From: Bacillota bacterium
GTDB taxonomy: Bacteria > Bacillota > Dethiobacteria > DTU022 > JAAZDR01
DNA: 6,870 bases
Direction of reading: 5' to 3'
Assembly: GCA_012512705.1 (NCBI GenBank)
Contig: JAAZDR010000107.1
Span: forward strand, 1 to 6,870
The notes beneath the pieces are model-generated. The model was not told the origin of the DNA. It made no database searches and saw nothing but the letters and a program-made list of their open reading frames with translations. Both the position numbers and the translations under genes were made by a program. Positions 1 to 5,509 of this stretch are shown here, one piece after another. Each line of letters opens with the position of its first letter. The stretch's first letter is position 1.

Positions 1-1029
1 CGGCAGTACCGGTCGTCTGTTAAAGGAAACTTCGTGAACGCCATCTTCTACAGCATGGTTAATCGCCCGTGCAGCATCGATGATATCAGCGACAACAGCT
101 GAACCAGTAGGCAGTTCTCCAGCCCCCGGACCGTAAAACATCACTTCACCGACTGCATCGCCTTCAACGAAAAGAGCATTGAACTCGTAATAAACAGAGG
201 TGAGGGGATGCGTATCAGGGACAAGGGTAGGATGAACACCCATGGAAAGCCCGTCTCCCCTATCTTCACCGACCGCCAGAAGCTTGATCACATAGCCAAG
301 TTCCTTTGCATAGAGAATATCGCGCTGCGTTACCCCGGTAATCCCTTCTACCTGCAGGTTCTCCATAGAAACCTGCGTGCTGAAAGCGAGGCTGCTTAGG
401 ATCGCCAGCTTGTAGGCTGCGTCTTTACCTTCAAGATCGTTGCTGGGATCAGCTTCCGCAAAACCCTTTGCCTGGGCTTCTGAGAGGGCAGCAGCGTAGT
501 CCATCCCCTCTAAAGACATCTTTGTCAGGATATAATTGGTCGTACCGTTAAGGATGCCCATGAGACGGGTGATGCGGTTTGCTGCAAGGCAGTGCTTTAG
601 GGGACGGATTAATGGTATTCCCCCGCCGACGCTGGCTTCATAGTAGATGTTGCACTTTTTTTCTTTGGCAAGGCGAAAGAGCTCACTGCCGTACTGGGCG
701 ATCAGATCCTTATTCGCCGTGACAACATACTTTCCGTTTTGCAGCGCTTTCCTTATATACTCACGAGCAGGTTCAATACCGCCCATTACTTCTACCACAA
801 GATCAATTTCCTCGTCATTTAAAACTTCCTGAGGATTATCGGTTAGAACCCCGGGTTCCAGTTCAACGTCGCGACTTTTATTTGGATCACGCACAAGCAC
901 CTTCTTCAGGCGGAGGGTCGAACCGGCTTTTGTTGTGATCCGTTCACCGTTTTTCTGCAATATTTTAACGACACCGGTACCAACGGTCCCCAGTCCTAAA
1001 AGACCGATATTGGTTATCTCTTTGCCCAT
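1..1029 (-). CDS. hom: Homoserine dehydrogenase, 3' end missing at window edge
   Basis: Cytoplasmic enzyme that reduces aspartate-4-semialdehyde to homoserine with NAD(P)H, at the branch leading to threonine and methionine. The 343 visible codons are open from ATG (1029-1027) to the left edge. The N-terminal Rossmann domain has the nucleotide loop GLGTVG (residues 12-17) and VTANKDLI (103-110). The substrate domain has EASVGGGIPL (131-140), NGTTNYIL (161-168) and EADPSNDLEGKDAAYK (192-207), where D203 and K207 match the catalytic Asp/Lys pair of the family. FYGPGAGELPTGSAV (298-312) is the conserved C-terminal catalytic-domain motif. Firmicute Hom is usually about 430 aa with a C-terminal ACT domain; that part would lie beyond the window and cannot be seen. 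The start is supported by a GGGGGA Shine-Dalgarno and by the motif starting close to the N terminus. Its own promoter lies just upstream. Identification is firm. Confidence 0.97.
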   Translation of the reverse strand, partial: MGKEITNIGLLGLGTVGTGVVKILQKNGERITTKAGSTLRLKKVLVRDPNKSRDVELEPGVLTDNPQEVLNDEEIDLVVEVMGGIEPAREYIRKALQNGKYVVTANKDLIAQYGSELFRLAKEKKCNIYYEASVGGGIPLIRPLKHCLAANRITRLMGILNGTTNYILTKMSLEGMDYAAALSEAQAKGFAEADPSNDLEGKDAAYKLAILSSLAFSTQVSMENLQVEGITGVTQRDILYAKELGYVIKLLAVGEDRGDGLSMGVHPTLVPDTHPLTSVYYEFNALFVEGDAVGEVMFYGPGAGELPTGSAVVADIIDAARAINHAVEDGVHEVSFNRRPVLP

Positions 1030-1062
1030 TAGGAAATCCCCCGCTTTCTCATTGTTTGGTTC

Positions 1063-1071
1063 ATTATATCA
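1063..1071 (-). promoter_or_regulatory. Extended -10 promoter of hom
   Basis: On the minus strand this reads TGATATAAT: a perfect TATAAT box preceded by the extended -10 TG dinucleotide with one intervening base. No good -35 hexamer lies 16-18 bp upstream, which is typical of extended -10 promoters. Transcription would begin near 1056, leaving a leader of about 25-30 nt that contains only the Shine-Dalgarno. There is no room for a T-box or riboswitch, so leader control of hom is unlikely. Assignment rests on consensus match only. Confidence 0.6.
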
Positions 1072-1094
1072 TATCACTAGCGGGAAGTTTAGGC

Positions 1095-1126
1095 AAATTA
1101 AAAAACACCGGCTCATAACCGGTGTT
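1095..1126 (-). terminator. Rho-independent terminator of the cysteine-rich gene
   Basis: A perfect 8-bp inverted repeat AACACCGG (1126-1119 read on minus) / CCGGTGTT (1111-1104) with a 7-nt loop is followed on the minus strand by TTTTAATTT. It begins about 20 nt after the stop of the cysteine-rich gene and ends just before the hom promoter region, so it separates the two same-strand units. The T tract is only on the minus-strand side. Confidence 0.85.
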
Positions 1127-1146
1127 AAAGAAAGAGATGTAATTGA

Positions 1147-1854
1147 TCAGCCGTTAAGATTATTGACCCTCCCAGGCTGTGGCGGGTAATGCGGCGGCCA
1201 CTCCTCTGGTGGGATGATAAATTCAGTGCACTCATCCTGCACTTCCGGGCAATCAGGCGGCTCCGGACAGAAGCCATAAGCTGGCACAAGGAGCTGAACA
1301 TGCGCCGTTAACTTAAAGAGGATCATCTTTCCGATACAGCAGGTAACTTCCGTAAGGTTTGAAACAAAACATTCCAAACAGGTGAGGAAAAGTTCACACT
1401 GAGGCTGAATACGCGGATCCCTTGCTAAATCGCTCATAATCGCAACTCTTTGCACATAAACGGGATCGCTGACATAAATATGTGTTCCGGCTTCGTCTAC
1501 CCAACGGAAACGGTAGCGATAATAGAAAGAGGTCTTTATCCTTGATGTTCCAGCAATCTTTTCACAACAAAAAGGATGATCGTCATCAATAACCAGCTCC
1601 GGATCCAGACATTCAACTTCAAGGATTGTACCTGCAGCTATGCCGGCAAGATCTACCACCTCTTCATTCACATGCAGATCCTTGCAGGATTCATAGACTT
1701 TGTCAACCTTGATACAGACCAACTCCGTAGGAGGCGGGCATTCCGGCTTTCCGGTATAGGGATCCACAGGGCAAGGCCCTGGCTGGGGGATATCGCCGTT
1801 TCCATGGTGACAATTCTTATTGCCTCCGTAAAAATTCTTATCACTGCAACCCAT
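1147..1854 (-). CDS. Cysteine-rich protein of unknown function, possibly a spore-coat-type structural protein
   Basis: I do not recognise a named family. The 235-aa product has 17 cysteines (positions 3, 15, 28, 39, 47, 57, 82, 96, 97, 153, 159, 162, 172, 173, 196, 202, 209), including two CC pairs. The first 45 residues are Gly/Pro/His/Asn-rich and look disordered. Next comes the motif VCIKVDKVYESC (46-57), then a folded-looking beta-rich core (about 60-195), then a Pro-rich tail with EEWPPHYPPQP (217-227). There is no signal peptide or membrane segment. From memory, CxKVxKVYxSC motifs occur in cysteine-rich proteins of clostridial spore formers; I could not check this. The start ATG (1854-1852) has a strong AAGGAGGG Shine-Dalgarno (1870-1863) nine nt upstream. 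The gene is monocistronic: divergent gene upstream, terminator downstream. A disulfide-crosslinked or metal-binding surface protein would fit the composition, but this is inference. Confidence 0.85.
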   Translation of the reverse strand: MGCSDKNFYGGNKNCHHGNGDIPQPGPCPVDPYTGKPECPPPTELVCIKVDKVYESCKDLHVNEEVVDLAGIAAGTILEVECLDPELVIDDDHPFCCEKIAGTSRIKTSFYYRYRFRWVDEAGTHIYVSDPVYVQRVAIMSDLARDPRIQPQCELFLTCLECFVSNLTEVTCCIGKMILFKLTAHVQLLVPAYGFCPEPPDCPEVQDECTEFIIPPEEWPPHYPPQPGRVNNLNG

Positions 1855-1913
1855 TAATTCTACCCTCCTTATAATTTTCGTTATACTGGCCAGTTAGCAC
1901 CGTATTTCTATCT

Positions 1914-1941
1914 CATCATATGCAAGGTAGGATAAAGGTGT
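1914..1941 (-). promoter_or_regulatory. Possible sigma-K-like promoter of the cysteine-rich gene
   Basis: On the minus strand, AC (1941-1940) is followed after 17 nt by CATATGATG (1922-1914). The mother-cell sigma-K consensus is AC-N16/17-CATANNNTA, so the -10 differs only in the last base. Transcription would start near 1906, leaving a leader of roughly 50 nt. No convincing sigma-A promoter is seen in the same interval. The consensus is short and AT-rich, so chance matches are common. Confidence 0.3.
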
Positions 1942-1999
1942 GATATAGGAAAATTTTAGAGAAAAGCTTTTATTTTAATCGATGTCCACATATAAATAC

Positions 2000-2031
2000 T
2001 TAAGAAGCTAGTACAGTAAATTACTTCTTAA
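2000..2031 (+). repeat. Inverted repeat next to the Shine-Dalgarno of the propeller gene
   Basis: Perfect 8-bp arms TTAAGAAG (2000-2007) and CTTCTTAA (2024-2031) flank a 16-nt AT-rich spacer. The right arm ends exactly where the Shine-Dalgarno AAGGGAG (2031-2037) starts. A TATAAA box (1991-1996) lies just upstream as a possible -10 with a poor -35, so the repeat could be an operator or a weak leader hairpin. The rest of the 192-bp divergent region holds only AT-rich sequence and a 10-bp palindrome ACTGGCCAGT (1885-1894). Confidence 0.4.
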
Positions 2032-2046
2032 AGGGAGTGAAAAAAA

Positions 2047-3630
2047 GTGTCTTATAACGACGATAATTTCCTGAATACACCCTTTTTACTGCAAAAAAGC
2101 AGCGGCCAGCGCTTCTACTTTTTTCTTCAGGAAACGGAAAAGGTTCTCCGCTGCTGCATACAAAATAAAGGGGAACAATGGTCTGCGCCTAATGATTGTC
2201 TGGAGAAGATTAACTGCTTCAGTGCGATCATCAGCGAAGACGACACCATACACCTCATCGCCGCTGATATAGAAGGAAACATTTTGCACAAACAGTTTGC
2301 CGGAGAGGATACAAAAGAAGGGATAATCTACATTAATAAGGGTAAAGAGCTGAGCCACGTCATTCTTTTAGCCGATGAGAAGGAACTGCACCTGGTGTAT
2401 CTTGCACGCAGTAATAAAGAAAAGCGGTGGTGGATTATCCACCACCGCTTCAAGGAAAATCGCTGGTTTGAACCCCAGGTCGTTGACTTTGGCAGCGGCC
2501 CCAGCCTTAATTATCCGAGCTGCACGCTCGATTCTTACGGCAGGCTGCACCTGGTCTACCGCTTTTATACATCCGCCAAATATGATCTTTTTTACCGCCA
2601 ATTCCAGGAGGATAATCTTGCCTGGTCGCCGCCAGTAAAGTTAAATAACCCGCACAGCGATAACCATTTTCCTTCCCTGCTGCGGGACGAAAACGGCTGT
2701 TTTCATCTTCTATGGTCCTCCTTTGACGGGGAAAGCTACCGTATCTGTTACCGGCGGAGACTCCGCGGGGGATGGCCGGACGGTAGATGGCAGAAGGAGA
2801 TAATCCTCTCACCTCCGGCGACAGAGCTTCTCTTCCCGACTTTGTTTAAAAATAATAAGGAACTGGTAGTCCTCTGGCAGGAGGGAGAAAAAATCTATAG
2901 ACGCTGTTCTCCGGATAGCGGTGGCAAATGGACAGAGGAGCTCCTGCCAAGCAATAATACCAGCTATCGACCGCTGCGCTGGGCAGAAAATAAGCTCTCG
3001 AACAGCAGGCGGATTCAAAACCCTTCCTGGATTTACGCCAGCGGTTCCCCTCCGTTGAAGCTGCTCAATGTTTTTGCTGATTTACCGGATCATACAGAGG
3101 GGGCAAAGGAGACCGATCTTGAGCTCTTCAGCCATTTCCAGGACCTTAAAAGCCATTCCCAAAACCTGGTGCAGCGCGCTGCCGCGCTCTCGAGGGCGAA
3201 ATTAGAACTGGAAAAAACATTGGAAGGGAAAAACCAGGAGCTCCTTCTTCTATCTCAGCGCCATAAAAAACAGTACCATGCCCTGCAGAGCCAGCTGCAG
3301 GAAAAAAATAAAGAGTTGGAGGAAATCGAAAACAACTTTAACCAAACATTGACGGCGATGCGCGAAAAAATACAATCCATTCGCCGCTCCAAAGAAAGCG
3401 AGCTGCAAAAAGTTAAAAAAGAGCGGGAGAAGCTGAAAGCCGAGCTGGAAAAAAAAGAAAAAGAAGCAGAGGAGTTAAAAATCAGCCTGCAGCGTAGTGA
3501 AGGAATGCTGGAACAGTATCTGGCCCAAAACCTTGCGCTGGAAAAGAAAGTCAAAGAACTGGAAAAGGAATTGGAAGATAAAAAAGGCGGTATCTGGGGT
3601 TATCTTTTAAAAAAATTTCACCTTAAATAA
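2047..3630 (+). CDS. Beta-propeller-like repeat protein with long C-terminal coiled coil, function unknown
   Basis: The 527-aa product has no recognised name. Residues about 20-300 hold six repeats of roughly 40-50 aa with a shared pattern: a start such as YPSCTLDSYGRLHLVY (156-171) or HFPSLLRDENGCFHLLW (207-223), then a strand like DLFYRQF (180-186) or YRICYRR (231-237), then W-x-P/E. Repeat cores lie near 20-47, 58-85, 103-143, 156-196, 207-251 and 262-298. This matches the WD/BNR/sialidase-like type of propeller blade; no sialidase catalytic set is obvious. Residues about 355-512 are a highly charged heptad coiled coil (Glu/Lys/Leu-rich). The tail GGIWGYLLKKFHLK (514-527) is aromatic and basic and could touch a membrane or partner. 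There is no signal peptide. The GTG start has Shine-Dalgarno AAGGGAG nine nt upstream. The glycosyltransferase follows 104 nt downstream on the same strand. A scaffolding or surface-assembly role is a guess. Confidence 0.9.
   Translation: MSYNDDNFLNTPFLLQKSSGQRFYFFLQETEKVLRCCIQNKGEQWSAPNDCLEKINCFSAIISEDDTIHLIAADIEGNILHKQFAGEDTKEGIIYINKGKELSHVILLADEKELHLVYLARSNKEKRWWIIHHRFKENRWFEPQVVDFGSGPSLNYPSCTLDSYGRLHLVYRFYTSAKYDLFYRQFQEDNLAWSPPVKLNNPHSDNHFPSLLRDENGCFHLLWSSFDGESYRICYRRRLRGGWPDGRWQKEIILSPPATELLFPTLFKNNKELVVLWQEGEKIYRRCSPDSGGKWTEELLPSNNTSYRPLRWAENKLSNSRRIQNPSWIYASGSPPLKLLNVFADLPDHTEGAKETDLELFSHFQDLKSHSQNLVQRAAALSRAKLELEKTLEGKNQELLLLSQRHKKQYHALQSQLQEKNKELEEIENNFNQTLTAMREKIQSIRRSKESELQKVKKEREKLKAELEKKEKEAEELKISLQRSEGMLEQYLAQNLALEKKVKELEKELEDKKGGIWGYLLKKFHLK
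2422..2450. repeat. Perfect palindrome inside the propeller gene
   Basis: Arms AAGCGGTGGTGG (2422-2433) and CCACCACCGCTT (2439-2450) are exact reverse complements around ATTAT; counting the central bases, 14 pairs surround one base. It encodes KRWWIIHHRF in the propeller reading frame. On the minus strand the hairpin is followed directly by TTCTTTATT, giving the shape of an intrinsic terminator against antisense transcription. On the plus strand no T tract follows. Confidence 0.8.
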
Positions 3631-3660
3631 TGAATCTAAGGTGCTTAATATTTCTTTTTA
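3619..3660 (+). terminator. Terminator-like hairpin overlapping the stop of the propeller gene
   Basis: CACCTTA (3619-3625) pairs perfectly with TAAGGTG (3637-3643) across an 11-nt loop that contains the TAA stop codon (3628-3630). It is followed by a T-rich stretch including TTTCTTTTT. The stem is short and only partly GC, and a competing pairing AATCTAAGG (3633-3641) / CTTTAGATT (3664-3672, one G-U) uses the same bases. It may terminate only partially, allowing read-through into the glycosyltransferase gene. Confidence 0.45.
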
Positions 3661-3676
3661 TAACTTTAGATTTACT

Positions 3677-3752
3677 CGGTGTGATCCCTCACCGTTCTTA
3701 GTAAAGCGCATATATTGGATCAAGGGTGAGTTAAATGCGCTTGATCCTTTTT
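3677..3752 (+). promoter_or_regulatory. Leader with mutually exclusive inverted repeats around the glycosyltransferase start
   Basis: Two perfect 8-bp inverted repeats compete. AAGCGCAT (3704-3711) pairs with ATGCGCTT (3735-3742), burying the ATG in the stem. GGATCAAG (3717-3724) pairs with CTTGATCC (3740-3747) and is followed at once by TTTTT (3748-3752), like an intrinsic terminator placed within the first five codons. They share bases 3740-3742. Upstream, CGGTG (3677-3681) can pair with CACCG (3690-3694), while CTCACC (3688-3693) can instead pair with the Shine-Dalgarno GGTGAG (3725-3730). The geometry suggests attenuation of translation or transcription; no ligand-binding riboswitch class is recognised. 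Function is inference from pairing alone. Confidence 0.4.
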
Positions 3753-4739
3753 AACCGCTTTCAATATGGTGGGGAAACCGGTCATATACTCTCGCTGGCC
3801 CGTTTTATAAAAGAAGCCGGCTTTCAACCTTTTCTAGTGTTTGCCGGCTATCCCAATTCCTTCGCCCAAAAATACCGCAATTACCTGCAGGGGTTAAACC
3901 GTTTTTTTATCAAAACTAATGAGGAGTTCGCGCTCCTGATACATTCTTTACGTCCATCTCTCCTGCATACACATTCTCCTGCGGATTTTCATTTTTCTGC
4001 CCTGCTGGCGAGCAACTACAGGCTCCGCTGGTTAGCAACAGTCCATGAAGGAGTCGTAGTAAACGAAAAAATAATACGGGAACTGCAGACGGCACAGTTT
4101 ATTATTTGTACCGGTCCTACTGCCTTTGCCGTGCTAAAGACCCTAGGGGAAAGGGTAGTATTGCTCCCTGAAGGTATCGATTTAAAAAGGTGTTTCCCTG
4201 GGGAAAAGGGGGAACTTTTAACGATCACCTTTGCCGGAAAAGTAGAGCAAAAAAATGCTCATGCTTTTAACGCTCTCTGCAAGGCAATTGATCTGTTAGA
4301 AAGACGGTGTTTTCGCGTAATCGCCAACGTCAAACCGTCCTCGTTCAATGCCCATTATGCAGGATGGCTCCCTTCCGCCTGCCATCTGCTGGCCGAAGGC
4401 GACATTGTTGTCGGGAGCGGACGCTTTGTCCTTGAGGGCCTTGCCTGCGGTAATGCAGCACTGGTACTGGGGCAAAAAAATAGCGGCCTGCTCGGCCCAG
4501 AAAATTTTACCTTCCCCCTTGATCTAAGCGGACTTTCCGGGAAGGAGCCCTGTTATCGGGAAATCTTTTTTGCCCTGGGCGACCTTTATACTGATCGCCA
4601 CAAACTGCGCAGGCTGCAATCCCAAGGAAGGCGCTATGCTTGTGAAAACCATGATCAGCGCCTTATAGGTGAAAAAACAGCAGAGCTTTATCGTAGAGCG
4701 CTCGATTCAAGGCCAGCAGCTGCTCACGATCTGTCTTAA
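3735..4739 (+). CDS. GT-B glycosyltransferase, GT4-like
   Basis: Predicted cytoplasmic retaining glycosyltransferase that moves a sugar from a nucleotide donor to an unknown acceptor. The N-terminal Rossmann half has GGETGHILSLARFIKEAGF (12-30), the usual glycine-rich acceptor-side loop, LLHTHSP (76-82) and TVHEGV (102-107). The C-terminal donor half has LLPEGIDLKRCFPG (143-156), like the GT4 PNGVD motif, FAGKVEQKN (166-174), and GSGRFVLEGLACGNAALVLG (227-246), which matches the end of the GT4 EX7E motif. E234 is the second Glu; the first Glu position is V226, so that residue is absent. At 334 aa it is shorter than the usual 370-400. No signal peptide or membrane helix is seen. The ATG start has GGGTGAG four nt upstream. 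Its last 25 codons overlap the convergent lipoprotein gene. Possible substrates include cell-surface or spore-surface glycans, but nothing here identifies one. Confidence 0.88.
   Translation: MRLILFNRFQYGGETGHILSLARFIKEAGFQPFLVFAGYPNSFAQKYRNYLQGLNRFFIKTNEEFALLIHSLRPSLLHTHSPADFHFSALLASNYRLRWLATVHEGVVVNEKIIRELQTAQFIICTGPTAFAVLKTLGERVVLLPEGIDLKRCFPGEKGELLTITFAGKVEQKNAHAFNALCKAIDLLERRCFRVIANVKPSSFNAHYAGWLPSACHLLAEGDIVVGSGRFVLEGLACGNAALVLGQKNSGLLGPENFTFPLDLSGLSGKEPCYREIFFALGDLYTDRHKLRRLQSQGRRYACENHDQRLIGEKTAELYRRALDSRPAAAHDLS
4628..4664. repeat. Inverted repeat at the end of the lipoprotein gene
   Basis: Perfect arms AAGGCGCT (4628-4635) and AGCGCCTT (4657-4664) enclose a 21-nt spacer. The right arm overlaps the stop codon of the minus-strand lipoprotein gene and lies inside the glycosyltransferase coding sequence. 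On the minus strand it forms a hairpin straight after the stop, followed by only a poor T tract (CCTTGGG), so it may protect the 3' end or terminate weakly. No other terminator is visible for either convergent gene. Confidence 0.4.
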
Positions 4740-5409
4740 ATATGGAAGGATCGATTTTCGGATTTAAGGTGATCTTTTTAAAGGTAATGATCTGGGTAAG
4801 AGCCCCTCTTTCGCTGTAGATTTCGATCCGTGTTGGAAGTAGTGTTTTCTGCTCCAGCCAAAGCTTCTCCATGGCGTGATTGAAGCGTGAACGGGCGGGG
4901 AGAACCTTCAGGAGATAATAGCTGTGGCGCTCTTTTTCCTCTGTGCCCAAAATGCTGATCTCTTCGGCCTCAGTAAGGGTACTCCAGTAACTATGTAAAA
5001 GGAAAGGCGTATATTCTTCCGCAGGGGCGGGGTCACGCAAGAGATAAAATTCGCCTAAACCTGGATGGCAGAGCCATATATCCTCCCCATTGGCGATAAA
5101 TATCTGTTCTACGCTGCCATTTTCCTGTTCCTGGTCCGAGCTCTGGCCGATCTCTATGCGGTAATAAGAAGGTGCGAGGTACCACTGCTCCACATGGTAG
5201 CGCTCATTGACCTCGCCAATGATCTCATATTCCAGGAGAGAGTGATAGCTCTCCAGCCCATTCGTTGTTTTTTCCACGCGGTGCAATAAGCTTTCCACTG
5301 TTAAAGCAGTGTGGCAGCTTGACAGGAAAAAAAGTCCGCTGCATAATACACTGAAAAATAAGAGCAGCACCCCGGGGAACCACCAGCCTCTTTCTTCTAT
5401 CCTCTTCAT
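4663..5409 (-). CDS. LolA-fold lipoprotein, YdcC/GerS-like
   Basis: The 248-aa product has an N-terminal signal with hydrophobic core (about 9-29) and lipobox LSSC (29-32), so the mature protein would be lipid-anchored at Cys32 outside the membrane. The remainder reads as the LolA/RseB-type half-barrel: YHSLLEYEIIGEVNERYHVE (55-74), QWYLAPSYYRIEI (75-87), IFIANGEDIWLCHPG (103-117), KLWLEQKTLLPTRIEIYSE (182-200) and FKKITLNPKIDPSIF (210-224). Family knowledge: Firmicute members next to acpS/alr (YdcC) and clostridial GerS are linked to sporulation or germination; the role here is inferred. The reading frame is open upstream to 5556, but that stretch overlaps nnr and lacks a signal. ATG 5409 sits before the signal peptide; GTG 5412 is an equally good choice because AGAGAGG (Shine-Dalgarno, GAGAGG at 5426-5421) is 8 nt from it and 11 nt from the ATG. 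It is probably co-transcribed with nnr, 97-100 nt upstream. Confidence 0.88.
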   Translation of the reverse strand: MKRIEERGWWFPGVLLLFFSVLCSGLFFLSSCHTALTVESLLHRVEKTTNGLESYHSLLEYEIIGEVNERYHVEQWYLAPSYYRIEIGQSSDQEQENGSVEQIFIANGEDIWLCHPGLGEFYLLRDPAPAEEYTPFLLHSYWSTLTEAEEISILGTEEKERHSYYLLKVLPARSRFNHAMEKLWLEQKTLLPTRIEIYSERGALTQIITFKKITLNPKIDPSIFKTDREQLLALNRALYDKALLFFHL

Positions 5410-5509
5410 CACGTTCTCTACCTCTCTACAGGCTCCTTTAGGCATCGCCTGCACGAAACCCAGCACTTTTTTCGCAATCCCGCCAACAGGCACGGGCAGG
5501 GGATTCTCT

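Noticed and set aside
1030..1094. T-box or amino-acid riboswitch in front of hom
   Set aside because: The promoter at 1063-1071 leaves a leader under 35 nt, too short for any such element.
1576..1857. Plus-strand open frame of 93 codons
   Set aside because: It lies wholly opposite the cysteine-rich gene, has no Shine-Dalgarno and no recognisable domain.
2754..2766. Small palindrome GCGGAG-A-CTCCGC inside the propeller gene
   Set aside because: Six-bp arms with a one-base centre are expected by chance in a gene of this length and cannot form a proper loop.
5413..5509. Possible promoter or terminator between nnr and the lipoprotein gene
   Set aside because: I see no convincing -35/-10 pair and no stem with a T tract on the minus strand, only the Shine-Dalgarno, so the two genes are taken as co-transcribed.
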